DNA of 64,000 nucleotides from Pirellulaceae bacterium (GTDB lineage Bacteria > Planctomycetota > Planctomycetia > Pirellulales > Pirellulaceae). Position 1 is the first letter of the stretch. Each line of letters starts with the position of its first letter. The notes beneath the pieces are model-generated. The model was not told the origin of the DNA. It did no database searches and worked only from the letters and a program-made list of their open reading frames with translations. The stretch is from contig BPJV01000004.1 of NCBI GenBank assembly GCA_026004795.1, positions 248,001 through 312,000 on the forward strand, read 5' to 3'. A program made the position numbers and the translations under genes. Below are positions 45,910 through 55,528 of this stretch, piece by piece.

Positions 45910-46883
45910 TAGTCCATGTGTTTTTTCTGGATCCAAAATTTGGTTTCTCGTGGCAGTCCCCAATGGTTCCACCAACCAATGCGATCCAGGTGCTCGACAG
46001 CCAAATCGAAACGCTCGGCAGCCACTTGCGCTAGAGCCAGGTTGTGATGCGCCGCGGCGTTCCCCGGAAATAGCTTCAGCGCCTTTTCCCAATACTGCCG
46101 TGCCCTAGGCCAATCGCCGCGCGATGCCGCACGATTGCCCGCCAACACCCATCGATGCCCGGGCAAGACAGGGAAAGTCGCCAGTTGGACCGTCTCACGT
46201 CCGACCCATGGGCCCACCAGCTTCCACGACTCACGAGCAATGGCGATCGCCATCCGTTGCTCGGGGACTTCTACCGCCACCAGATCGGGATATTCTGCCA
46301 AGATCTGATGGTCGTCGATGCTGAGAACGTACGTGTCGAACGTCTTCCCTGTTTGGGGATCGATCCATCGCCAAGCAATGGTTATCTTCCCCGCATTCTT
46401 CCCATCCCCTGGCCGTCCCCATCGTGAGATTGGCCAGCGCGGCACTGAAGAGGTGGGCGCGTCCACCTCCGATTCGGGGTGAGTGAACGTATCGACCAGG
46501 ATTTCGCCATCGAGAATGGCGTCGGCCTGGAGACGACGCGCGGCGGCAACGATCATCGCATCGTGTTGCAGGGCGGAGGTGGAGGCTAGACGCACTGGAG
46601 CCGCCTCGGTGAGCCTGTCCGCTGTCAGGACGATGGCATCGGCCCGCTGCCACGGGCGCTGGTGCAGCAGCTGTTCCTCAACTTGGGGGACCAAAGGCGA
46701 AGCGCCGCCGATAGGGGCGATGGCAAGCCGCTGAGCGGCTGCGTGCGGAAAACGAGGTGGGTGCAGCACGTACATCCCCACCCTTGCCCGGCATCCCAGC
46801 AAGCCGACCAACAGGCCGATCGCTAACGCTGGCACCCAAGGCGGGCAACAGGGGGGGCGCGACAAGCCATCGGTGCAATGCAT
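45837..46883 (-). CDS. TPR-containing putative lipoprotein
   Basis: 348 residues with a signal peptide ending in a lipobox (LLVGLLGC) and a mature chain with a C-terminal TPR-like pair (ARQYWEKALKLFPGNAAAHHNLALAQVAAERFDLAVEHL split over two helices). A middle beta-rich part has ITIAWRWIDPQTGKTFDTYV. Its function is unknown; such proteins often organise complexes in the periplasm. Its 3' end overlaps that of the cytochrome gene by 73 bp. Being convergent with the redox operon, it need not be part of it. Confidence 0.72.
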   Translation of the reverse strand: MHCTDGLSRPPCCPPWVPALAIGLLVGLLGCRARVGMYVLHPPRFPHAAAQRLAIAPIGGASPLVPQVEEQLLHQRPWQRADAIVLTADRLTEAAPVRLASTSALQHDAMIVAAARRLQADAILDGEILVDTFTHPESEVDAPTSSVPRWPISRWGRPGDGKNAGKITIAWRWIDPQTGKTFDTYVLSIDDHQILAEYPDLVAVEVPEQRMAIAIARESWKLVGPWVGRETVQLATFPVLPGHRWVLAGNRAASRGDWPRARQYWEKALKLFPGNAAAHHNLALAQVAAERFDLAVEHLDRIGWWNHWGLPRETKFWIQKKHMDYQRICRGTPVGTNPAESAAAPAGN

Positions 46884-47270
46884 CGTGGTCGGGTGAGCTA
46901 CGAGACGAAACCGCTACTAAAACGTGGCATCCTGCACCTATGCGAGTACCACGCCGCTATCCCTCTCGTCAACCCCAGCCATCTCGCGAATCCCGACTTC
47001 CCGACTGTCCCGACTTCCCGACTGGGTTGCATGAAGCTTCATGCAACCTCCCGACTCGGCCGAGTCGCTCGCTTCCCAGGGACTCGCCCGATTCGCCGAA
47101 GGGCGGGCGACGGCTACAATGAGTCCCCGTGAGCGGCTGGGGAGCGACGCCGCGGATGCTCGATCGCGGTATCGTTCCTCAAACCGCCCCTGCGCGCGAA
47201 ATCTGGGCGGTGGATTGCCGACAGTTGTCGTGCCCACGAATCATAGGATGTGCGAGGAAGGAGCGGAGTA
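46884..47270. other. Divergent intergenic region with iterons and palindromes
   Basis: 387 bp between the divergent TPR lipoprotein and acylphosphatase genes. Apart from the repeat block at 46991-47067, described separately, no ORF is supported. The region carries the promoters of both genes, not resolved. Confidence 0.5.
46991..47067. repeat. TCCCGAC iterons beside two adjacent perfect palindromes
   Basis: TCCCGAC occurs at 46991, 46999, 47008, 47016 and 47049, the first four spaced 8, 9 and 8 bp apart. Between copies four and five lies a perfect 24-bp palindrome centred on AAGCTT (47025-47048), and the fifth copy runs into a second perfect palindrome, CGACTCGGCCGAGTCG (47052-47067). Such a dense array suggests protein binding or a dispersed repeat element; a cruciform is also possible. 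Confidence 0.8.
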
Positions 47271-47549
47271 ATGGAAAGAGTCACGGTGCGCTACTTGGGA
47301 AGAGTGCAGGGAGTCGGTTTTCGTGCTACTGCCGCCCATCTGGCGCAGGGGTTTGAGGTGACCGGATTTGTTCGCAACGTGCACGATGGATCGGTCGAAC
47401 TCGTCGCTGAAGGCGAGCCGCCCGAGCTGCGAAAGTTTCTCAATGCCATCGCCACGCAGATGGGGAACAAGATTGTCGAGCAACGTGAGCAGTGGGAACC
47501 GATCGAACGACGTACCTTCGATCGGTTTACCATCGAGGCGTCAATATGA
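47271..47549 (+). CDS. acyP: Acylphosphatase
   Basis: 92 residues, the normal size. The active-site loop VQGVGFR (about 12-18, with the phosphate-binding Arg) and GFVRNVHDGSVELVAEG, with the catalytic Asn, are intact. It hydrolyses acylphosphates such as 1,3-bisphosphoglycerate and carbamoyl phosphate. The ATG at 47271 follows GGAAGGAG. It lies upstream of the kinase gene but 200 bp apart, so co-transcription is uncertain. Confidence 0.92.
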   Translation: MERVTVRYLGRVQGVGFRATAAHLAQGFEVTGFVRNVHDGSVELVAEGEPPELRKFLNAIATQMGNKIVEQREQWEPIERRTFDRFTIEASI

Positions 47550-47749
47550 CGTTCGAGGTTCGTCTGGCCACCCAACGCGGCTGGGCTCCCCCCGCGTGGG
47601 GGCAGCGGGCAAGATTTTAGTTGGCATAGCGAATAGAGTAAGATGGATCATGGTCCGACCGATGGCCTTGGTTGAGGTGGGGCAACTGGTCCTGTCCCAG
47701 CAGCGGCTTGCAACGACGATATCGCCTCCGTAGCAGGGTATGCGAGACT

Positions 47750-49990
47750 GTGTCCTACTCGACGGATCCTCCTGACGAGCTACGAATTGACGAGGCGTTG
47801 GCCGAGTACATGCAGCAATGCGATGCTGGCACGCCACCAGACCGGGAGGATTTTCTAGCGCGGCATGCGGATATACGTCCGCACCTGGAATCGTTGCTCG
47901 AATCCATCGACTGGATGGAACGGGTGGCGGGCTGGCGACCAGCGGAGGAGGATCTCCAAAACACCATGGTGCCGCCCCCGGCTCCCGCGGTGGACGACCG
48001 TACCCACCGCCACGAGGTAGGTAATGAAGCGACGATCGCCTTGGATAAGTCGACCGTTGCCGTTTCCGGCGCTGAGGATGCATCCCCCGCGGCGCCACCT
48101 CCTCCCATGCACTCGACCTCTCCCACTCTCCCCTGCCAATTCGGTGAGTACCGATTGGAGCGGATTTTGGGGCGCGGGGGCATGGGAGTCGTCTACCTGG
48201 CCTACCAAACCCACCTCCAGCGTCCTGTGGCGTTGAAAATGATCCGCAGTGGGGCATTGGCCGGGCCGACAGAGATTCGCCGATTCTACAGCGAAGCGCG
48301 TGCTGCGGCTCAACTGAAGCATCCCTACATCGTTACCGTGTATCAGTGTGGGGAAATTGATGGCCATCACTTCTTTTCGATGGATTACATCGAAGGTGCC
48401 GATCTGGCACAAAAGGTGCGGCACGGTCCGTTGCCTCCCCACCAGGCTGCTCGTTACGTTCGCGATGCCGCCCGTGCCATCGCCTACGCCCATCGCCGAG
48501 GAATCGTCCACCGTGATCTGAAGCCGGCGAATATCCTGGTCGACGAGCATGATCAGGTGCATATCACCGATTTTGGGCTGGCCAAGACAATCGGGGTCGA
48601 TACGGGGCTCACGGTTTCCGGCGCGGCCATAGGAACTCCCAGTTTCATGGCGCCCGAGCAGGCTGCCGGCAGCGTCGATGAACACGGGGTTGCTCCTGAC
48701 ATATACTCTTTGGGCGCCATCTTGTTTGCTCTGGTAACCGGCCGGCCGCCGTTTCGATCGGGATCGGCCATGCAGACAATGATGCAAGTGATTCATCGGC
48801 CGGCACCGCGTGCTTCGGCGTTGAACTCGCGTGTCGATGCGGACCTGGATACGATTATCGATGTTTGCCTTCAAAAAGCTCCCGAGCGGCGGTACCCTAC
48901 CGCAGACGCGTTAGCCGATGATCTGGATCGCTATTTGGAGGGGCAACCAATCTTGGCTCGCCCTACCCCCTGGTACCGCCGGGCTTGGTATTGGTTATTG
49001 GGGGTACCCATATTGCGAGCCTTATTGGACCATCGTGTCGAACAACCCTCCCAGGCGCATCGATGGTTTCAACGTGCCTTGATCGCCTTTCTCGTCTTAC
49101 CGTTGCTGTTGGTGGTCACCTTTAGCGCCACGGCTCGATGGACCGCCGAAGCGATTCCCCATCGCGTGGTTTTGGCAGGGGGAAATCCACAAGGGGCCTA
49201 TGCTCCCCTCATGGAGTCTCTCGTCCAGCGCATCAATGCGCAAGGACGAACCGCAGCTCGGCTGCTGACGACCGAGGGTTCGACGGAGAATCTGGAGCTA
49301 CTGCTCACCGAACGTGTGGATTTGGCCATCGTGCAGGCAGATGCTATCACCACTCCTCGTGTCGCGGTTGTTGCCCCATTGTTCTACGAGGCGGTGCATT
49401 TGATTGCTCGCACGGATACGGATATCCAGGCAGTGGACCAGTTTCGTGGTCACCGCGTCCTCATCGGTTCGCCGAAATCGGGATCGCGAGATGTCGGTGT
49501 GAATCTATTACGGTTTGCGGGGGTGTCCCCCGAGGAGGTGGAGCTGGTATCCGGAGCCTGGTTCGACCCCACGTTGGAAACGCCCTGGGATGCCGCGATT
49601 GCTGTTCACAAAACGGGCGCCGCGCCCATGCGTGCACTACTGGCTAGCGGGAAGTATCGTTTACTTCCTTTTCCCGCTGCCTGGCAATTCGCCCTGCAGT
49701 ATCCGGCTTTCCATCCGCTGGTTCTCGATCAGCAGGCTTATCCCGATAGTGCCATCCCGGCGACAGGAATTCCCACGGTGGCCACCACCGCCTTCTTGGT
49801 GGCCCGCCGTGACACGCCATCTCGACTCATCACCCACATGCTGACCGAGTTGTATCATCCCGACGTCTCCGTGCCGTGGGGGATCATTCCACCGGAGATG
49901 AGCGCCAATTGGCAAAGCTTGCCGTGGCATCCAGCCGCTCACGCGTTCCTGCAAGCCTACCGCGGAGGCTTGCTATCGGACTCGCAATGA
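47750..49990 (+). CDS. Transmembrane Ser/Thr kinase fused to a TAXI/TRAP-type binding domain
   Basis: About 746 residues. After a 130-residue N-terminal region comes a complete Hanks-type kinase: ILGRGGMGVVYLAYQ with Lys in VALKMI, catalytic HRDLKPANI (about 254), DFGLAK (about 275) and GTPSFMAPEQA. One membrane helix (about 443-460) follows. The outside part (about 470-746) resembles TAXI-family TRAP solute receptors: VVLAGGNPQGAYAPLMESL, TEGSTENLELLL, DLAIVQADAI, FRGHRVLIGSPKSGSRDVG. Ligand binding outside would switch kinase activity inside. The GTG at 47750 is the best start; the frame is open from 47672. No TRAP permease genes adjoin it, so this receptor domain is sensory. Confidence 0.85.
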   Translation: MSYSTDPPDELRIDEALAEYMQQCDAGTPPDREDFLARHADIRPHLESLLESIDWMERVAGWRPAEEDLQNTMVPPPAPAVDDRTHRHEVGNEATIALDKSTVAVSGAEDASPAAPPPPMHSTSPTLPCQFGEYRLERILGRGGMGVVYLAYQTHLQRPVALKMIRSGALAGPTEIRRFYSEARAAAQLKHPYIVTVYQCGEIDGHHFFSMDYIEGADLAQKVRHGPLPPHQAARYVRDAARAIAYAHRRGIVHRDLKPANILVDEHDQVHITDFGLAKTIGVDTGLTVSGAAIGTPSFMAPEQAAGSVDEHGVAPDIYSLGAILFALVTGRPPFRSGSAMQTMMQVIHRPAPRASALNSRVDADLDTIIDVCLQKAPERRYPTADALADDLDRYLEGQPILARPTPWYRRAWYWLLGVPILRALLDHRVEQPSQAHRWFQRALIAFLVLPLLLVVTFSATARWTAEAIPHRVVLAGGNPQGAYAPLMESLVQRINAQGRTAARLLTTEGSTENLELLLTERVDLAIVQADAITTPRVAVVAPLFYEAVHLIARTDTDIQAVDQFRGHRVLIGSPKSGSRDVGVNLLRFAGVSPEEVELVSGAWFDPTLETPWDAAIAVHKTGAAPMRALLASGKYRLLPFPAAWQFALQYPAFHPLVLDQQAYPDSAIPATGIPTVATTAFLVARRDTPSRLITHMLTELYHPDVSVPWGIIPPEMSANWQSLPWHPAAHAFLQAYRGGLLSDSQ

Positions 49991-49999
49991 GGGCAGAGG

Positions 50000-50031
50000 G
50001 CCAACGGTGTTCTTCATCCGTTGCCGTTGGC
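50000..50031. terminator. Possible shared terminator hairpin
   Basis: GCCAACGG (50000-50007) pairs with CCGTTGGC (50024-50031) around a 16-base loop in the 45-bp space between the convergent kinase and aldehyde dehydrogenase genes. There is no long T-run, so termination is likely but unproven. Confidence 0.4.
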
Positions 50032-50035
50032 TTGG

Positions 50036-51628
50036 CTATCCGTCGACGTCGGCAGTCGTCCACTTCCCGTCGATGTACCGCCATGTAGAACCGGTCGGGT
50101 TCTTATCCTGCAGCAGCCAAGGCAAGCGTCCCTGTCGCACGCCGTCGTAACAGGTCAGCTTGGCGAAGCGATGGATGGAAGCCGGAATGCCGACCGCGGT
50201 AAATCCAGGATGGCCAGTCGCGGGAAAAGGGCCACCATGATTCATGGCCGGACTGACGGCTACTCCGGTAGGCATCTTGTCATTGAGCAGCCGTCCCACA
50301 CGCTGGGTGAGGATCGAGGCCAAAGCGGGATAATGGGGGTCGTCGGAACCGTCTTCGGCTGAGCAGATGCAGCCGGTCAAGTTGCCTTCCAGGTGCCGCA
50401 GGACGTCGGCCAACTGATCGATGGTGTCGGCCACGACTACCAGCGACGCATTGCCGAAGGCCTCGGTTTGGAAGACTTCCGGTTGCCGTAGGAACGCCTC
50501 TGCTGAGGTGCGCAGCAGCGTGTTTTCCACCGCGCACCGTCCCTGGCGAGCCTGTCCCCCACATAGCAATTCCGCCCCGGCGCGGACCAATGTATCAACC
50601 GCTGCCACCAGCGACTGCTGCACGCTGGGGGATAGCAGCACGCCCGGTTCATTGGCGCTCATCCGTTGTCTGACCGAGTCGATGAACGTTTCTGTTTCCT
50701 GCCCGGACAGCGCGAGGACCAAGCCGGGGTTGGTACAGAACTGACCGGTTCCCATCAGCACGCTGGTCATGAATTCATCGACCAGCTTTTCTCCACGTTC
50801 TCGCAAGGCGCCGGGCAACATCACCACCGGATTGACACTTGATAATTCGAGGTAAATCGGTTTGCCAACCTTATCGGCGGCGGCCTTGAGTACCAATCCG
50901 GCTTTGCGGCTGCCGGTGTACCCCACGGCACCGGTGCGGCGATCGGAAACCAGACGCTCTCCGTCGGCATGCGAGGTCCGGTAAATAAGTTGGACGGTGG
51001 CCTCCGGCAATCCCGTTTGACTGGCGGCTTGTCGCGCCAGCTCGGCCAATTTGCGCGTCGTTCCAGGGTGAGAGGTATTGGCCTTGCCGATCACCGGATT
51101 TCCGGCGGCGATGGCCGCTGCAAAGTCACCACCAGAAACACTGCCGAAGGCCAGAGGAAAATTGTTTGGGCCGAAGACAATCACCGGACCGATCGGCTCA
51201 TAACACGACCGAATGTTCAACTTCGTGTCAATCGTCGGCATCGCCCAGGTGCCTTCACGAGCTGCGGCTGCGGCCTGTCGAAGCTGGTTCGACGTGCGCG
51301 GCCCTTCGACTTTCGCCAATCGCGGCTCGATCGGCAATGCGGTTTCCTGGTGCGCCAATTCCGCGATCTCCGCCATGTTGGCATCGATAAGATCGGCGTA
51401 TGTATCGAGAAACTGAGCAATTCTCGCGGCGGGTAGTTGGCGGAGACGAGCGGCGGCGTCTACGGCCGCCGCAAGCGCTGCCTCGCAGTCCTCCCACGTG
51501 CTCACGGGATACTGCGGTGGTAAAGGTTCAAGCGTGGTGGGGTTAAGCGCCTGAAATGTCTCCGTACCATGGGATGCTTGCCACCGGCCAGCGATCAGGA
51601 CTGGCTCGTTTTGCACTGCTGTCGCCAT
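50036..51628 (-). CDS. Alpha-ketoglutarate (2,5-dioxovalerate) semialdehyde dehydrogenase
   Basis: 530 residues of the aldehyde dehydrogenase superfamily. VFGPNNFPLAFGSVSGGDFA and GNPVIGKANTSHPGTT are typical of KGSA dehydrogenases; the catalytic Glu is in YLELSSVNP and the nucleophile Cys in GQFCTNPGL. These enzymes oxidise alpha-ketoglutarate semialdehyde to 2-oxoglutarate with NAD(P)+, the last step of non-phosphorylating sugar-acid degradation. This fits the dehydratase and permease found at 56414-60130, about 5 kb away. General succinate-semialdehyde-type enzymes are a less likely alternative. Confidence 0.85.
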   Translation of the reverse strand: MATAVQNEPVLIAGRWQASHGTETFQALNPTTLEPLPPQYPVSTWEDCEAALAAAVDAAARLRQLPAARIAQFLDTYADLIDANMAEIAELAHQETALPIEPRLAKVEGPRTSNQLRQAAAAAREGTWAMPTIDTKLNIRSCYEPIGPVIVFGPNNFPLAFGSVSGGDFAAAIAAGNPVIGKANTSHPGTTRKLAELARQAASQTGLPEATVQLIYRTSHADGERLVSDRRTGAVGYTGSRKAGLVLKAAADKVGKPIYLELSSVNPVVMLPGALRERGEKLVDEFMTSVLMGTGQFCTNPGLVLALSGQETETFIDSVRQRMSANEPGVLLSPSVQQSLVAAVDTLVRAGAELLCGGQARQGRCAVENTLLRTSAEAFLRQPEVFQTEAFGNASLVVVADTIDQLADVLRHLEGNLTGCICSAEDGSDDPHYPALASILTQRVGRLLNDKMPTGVAVSPAMNHGGPFPATGHPGFTAVGIPASIHRFAKLTCYDGVRQGRLPWLLQDKNPTGSTWRYIDGKWTTADVDG

Positions 51629-51816
51629 CTCGTTGAACCTCTTTGCTACGCGTTCTGGTGCCTGGTATGCGCTACCGGGGAGGGACGTTTCCCATGGCCG
51701 CTGGACGGTGTCCCGTCACGACGGACTTGATAGGGAAGCCATCCCCCAATCCGACAAGGGGAAAAATGATCAACCCGGGACGCAAGCCGAGTGCCCACTT
51801 GTTGCCAAGCGGCGTG

Positions 51817-51843
51817 CGACTAGCCCTCGCCGACTAGCCCTCG
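51817..51843. repeat. 14-bp tandem duplication at the carB 3' end
   Basis: CGACTAGCCCTCG occurs twice with a 1-bp spacer (51817-51829 and 51831-51843). The second copy contains the carB stop codon (TAG on the minus strand), and the first repeats it downstream. It looks like a simple slippage duplication. Confidence 0.85.
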
Positions 51844-54800
51844 ACTGCGGCGAACCGATCTTGCAGGGATTGTACCGTAAGCTCCTCGGTTCGTAGAGCC
51901 TCCATGGCCTTCACGGCTGCCATGGCCGCTGCCATCGTGGTGATGCATGGAACACCGTTCTGGACGGCGGCCGCCCGAATCTTACCTTCGTCCGTCCGCG
52001 CGCCCTTGCCACTGGGCGTGTTAATGATCAACGCTACTTCATCGCTCTTCAGGTAATCGATGAGGTTGGGAGAACCTTCCGCGATCTTTTTCACCACGGT
52101 AACCGGCAGGCCCAACTGCTGGATGCACTGCGCTGTGCCCGGCGTCGCCAACAAGTGGTATCCCATTTCATGCAAGGGTTTGCAAATATCCGGCAGGCCT
52201 GCTTTGTGGCGAGAGTTCAGACTGATGAAAATATTCCCCGACTTGGGCAGCACCACGCCGGCGGCCAATTGGGCTTTGGCGAAGGCGATGGAGAACCTTT
52301 CGCTGATGCCCATCACCTCTCCCGTGCTCCGCATTTCCGGGCCCAACGCGATATCGACCCCGGCAAACTTGCGGAAAGGGAAGACGCTTTCCTTGATCGA
52401 TACGTGGCGGGGCAATGGTTCGCGATCGACGCCCAATTCGTTGAGGGTGCACCCGGTCATGACCTTAGCGGCCAACTTCGCCACAGGAACTCCCGTGGCC
52501 TTGGCCACGAACGGTACGGTGCGGCTGGCCCGCGGGTTGACCTCGATGACATAAACGTTGAGTTTTCCGTCCTCGTTTTTCACGGCGAATTGGACATTCA
52601 TCAGCCCCACTACCCGCATGCGCTTGGCCATGGCCCAGGTGGCTTCGCGGATCTCCTGGATCACTGGTTGTGGCAGGCTGTAGGGAGGGATCACGCAGGC
52701 GGAATCACCAGAGTGGACACCCGCCTCTTCGATGTGTTCCATGATTCCCATGACCACCACGTTTTCGCCATCGGATAGAGCATCCACGTCGACTTCGATG
52801 GCGTCTTCGAGGAAGCGATCGATCAACACGGGTTGTCCCTCGGCGACGATGAAGGCTTCGGCGACGAAACGCTCGAATTGCGCTTTGTCGTAACAGATCT
52901 CCATAGCGCGACCACCGAGTACAAAGCTTGGGCGCACCAGCGCGGGGAAGCCTACCTGTTTCGCCGCCAACCGCGCTTCGTCCATGTTGCGAGCGATGGC
53001 ATTGGCCGGCTGAGCGAGCCCCAGATCCTTGAGCAACTGCTGGAACTTTTCTCGGTCTTCGGCTGCTTCGATCGTATCGACCGAGGTGCCGATGATGGGC
53101 ACACCGGCGGTCGCCAATCCACGGGCCAGGTTCAACGGCGTTTGGCCACCGAATTGGACGATGACTCCATCGGGCTGGACGCGGTCGAAAATATTCAGCA
53201 CGTCTTCGGTGGTCAGTGGTTCGAAAAACAGGAGGTCACTGGTGTCGTAGTCGGTGCTCACCGTCTCCGGATTGCTGTTGACCATCACGGATTCGATGCC
53301 CAGCTCGCGGAGTGCAAAGCTGGCATGGCAGCAACAATAGTCGAACTCGATGCCCTGCCCGATGCGGTTGGGACCACCGCCAAGAATCATGATCCGTTTC
53401 TTCCCCTCGGGCTTGGGCGGCGTCTCGTCCTCGTCCTCGTAGGTGCTGTAGTAATAAGGCGTGTAGGCTTCGAACTCCGCGGCACAGGTGTCGACCGCCT
53501 TGAAGGTAGCCACGATGCCATGGCTCTTCCGCCACTGGCGCACTTCCAGGTCGTCGCTCTCCAGAAAATGGGCCAATTGGCGATCGGAAAAGCCATACTG
53601 CTTGGCTTGCTTCATCAATTCCGGCGACATCCGCTCCAGGCTACCGACCGCTCGCAATTCGTCTTCTAGCTCAACGATTTGCTTTAACTGATCGAGGAAC
53701 CAGGGGTCGATGTGCGTCAGCTCGTGGATCTCGTCGATGCTCATGCCCGCCTTCATGGCATACCGCAAGTACCACACGCGGTCGGGGTTGGGACGGGCGA
53801 GAAAACTACGGATCTCGTCTTCATCCGGCTGCTCGTCCGTGCCCCAGCGGTCCTTGTTGTCGCCACCGAAGCCGAAGGCGCCGACCTCCAAACCACGGAG
53901 CGCTTTTTGAAACGACTCCTTGAACGTGCGCCCAATCGCCATCGTTTCACCGACGCTTTTCATTTGCGTCGTCAACGTACTATCCGCCTCGGGGAATTTC
54001 TCGAAGGCGAAACGGGGGATCTTGGTCACACACATAATCGATGGTCGGTTCAAAGCAGGCGACCGTCTTGCGGGTGATATCATTGGGCAGCTCCCACAGG
54101 CGGTAGCCAACGGCCAGCTTGGCGGCAATCTTGGCAATGGGGAATCCGGTCGCTTTGCTGGCCAAGGCACTGGAGCGGCTGACGCGGGGGTTCATCTCGA
54201 TGACGATCATCCGCCCCGTGTCCGGATTGATGGCGAACTGGATATTGGAACCGCCGGTCTCTACGCCGATTTCCCGGATTACCGCCAGGGAGGCGTCCCG
54301 CATGCGTTGGTATTCTTTGTCGGTTAGTGTCTGTGCCGGAGCCACGGTGATCGAATCGCCCGTGTGCACTCCCATCGGATCAAAGTTTTCGATGGCACAG
54401 ATGATCACCACGTTGTCGTCCTGGTCACGCATCACCTCCATCTCGAACTCTTTCCAGCCGATGATCGATTCCTCGATCAGTACCTCGGACACCGGCGATT
54501 GGATGAGCCCGTTGCGGACCAGGGTCTCGAAGTCATCGCGGTTTGTAGGCGATCGAGGAACCGGAGCCGCCGAGGGTGAAGCTCGGGCGGACGACACACG
54601 GCAGCCCAATCCGCTCCAGGGCCTCTTTCGCTTCGGCCACCGTATGGACGACTTCCCCGCGACAAACATCCAATCCAATCCGTTCCATGGCTTCCTTGAA
54701 CTGGTCGCGTTCCTCCGCCTTCGCGATCACTTCGGGAATCGCCCCGATCATCTCCACGCCATACTTTTCCAATACGCCGTGCCGATGCAGATCCATGGCA

Positions 54801-55093
54801 ACGTTCAAGCCGGTTTGGCCGCCGAGGGTGGGGAGGAGAGCGTCAGGGCGCTCCTTGGCAATGACTTTTTCCAAGATTTCCCACGTCAATGGTTCGATGT
54901 AGGTGCGATCGGCCGTGCCCGGATCGGTCATGATGGTCGCCGGGTTGCTGTTGACCAGCACCACCTCGTACCCCTCTTCCCGCAATGCTTTGCAGGCCTG
55001 AGTCCCGGAGTAATCGAACTCACAGGCCTGGCCGATGACGATGGGGCCCGACCCGATGATTAGAATCTTCTTGATGTCGGTTCGCTTTGGCAC
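51834..55093 (-). CDS. carB: Carbamoyl-phosphate synthase large subunit, broken by two single-base insertions
   Basis: The minus strand carries a full-length CarB (about 1,085 residues if repaired) in three successive frames. From 55093: [31 protein letters not shown]. At 54542-54544 an extra base in AAA turns IAYNRDDFE into a stop. The second frame ([35 protein letters not shown]) fails at 54027-54034, where an extra base in TGTGTG breaks [15 protein letters not shown]. The last frame runs to 51834 with the oligomerisation, second ATP-grasp and MGS-like allosteric domains. CarB makes carbamoyl phosphate for pyrimidines and arginine. No carA or other car gene adjoins it. Sequence errors are more likely than true loss. 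Confidence 0.9.
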
Positions 55094-55528
55094 CGTACTC
55101 TACCTCTCCCTCGATACCGTGTCCCGTAACTCAGCGGCCCGACGATTGGTTGGGAGCCGCTGCACCATCTTCTACTTTTTCTACTTTGCTTGAACAGCAT
55201 CGCATCCAAGCGACGCTTCGCAACGACAGGTGAACGCGGATCGCCACCGCACGCGGCCGAGCCACCACGCTTGCAAAATTTCCCAAGACTATCACGATTT
55301 CGCGACACCTGCCAAGGGGACGGACGAGATTGGGAGAGGATAATCGGACCGGGGCTGGAGCCGGACCAACGCAACTACAGCTTCTGTTCGAGAGATGGGA
55401 AGTGCCGGCGGCCGCTTATTGACTTTTGCACCCGCCTTATGGGATACTTACGCTCTATTGGATCGCAAGCGTAACTCGCTGGCACGTTTCTTTATTTTGT
55501 TCAACTCGAAGGGAGTAATGGCAACAAC
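55094..55528. other. Divergent intergenic region carB/infC
   Basis: 435 bp with no supported ORF apart from a 34-codon frame at 55518-55619 that overlaps infC. The infC promoter candidate lies at 55419-55448. A carB promoter was not resolved. Confidence 0.5.
55419..55448 (+). promoter_or_regulatory. Candidate sigma-70-type promoter of infC
   Basis: TTGACT (55419-55424) matches the -35 consensus in five of six positions. GATACT (55443-55448) matches the -10 in four of six, with an 18-bp spacer. Transcription would start near 55455, about 75 bp before the infC GTG. Confidence 0.4.

Noticed and set aside
47855-48874. 339-codon minus-strand frame in the kinase gene
   Set aside because: Antisense of the kinase domain, whose motifs are complete on the plus strand.
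49990-51628. TRAP transporter genes next to the TAXI-like kinase
   Set aside because: The neighbours are acylphosphatase and an aldehyde dehydrogenase; no DctM/DctQ-like membrane protein is present.
54027-54544. Programmed ribosomal frameshifting in carB
   Set aside because: Neither site has a slippery heptamer with a downstream structure, and CarB is not known to need frameshifting. Single-base insertion is simpler.
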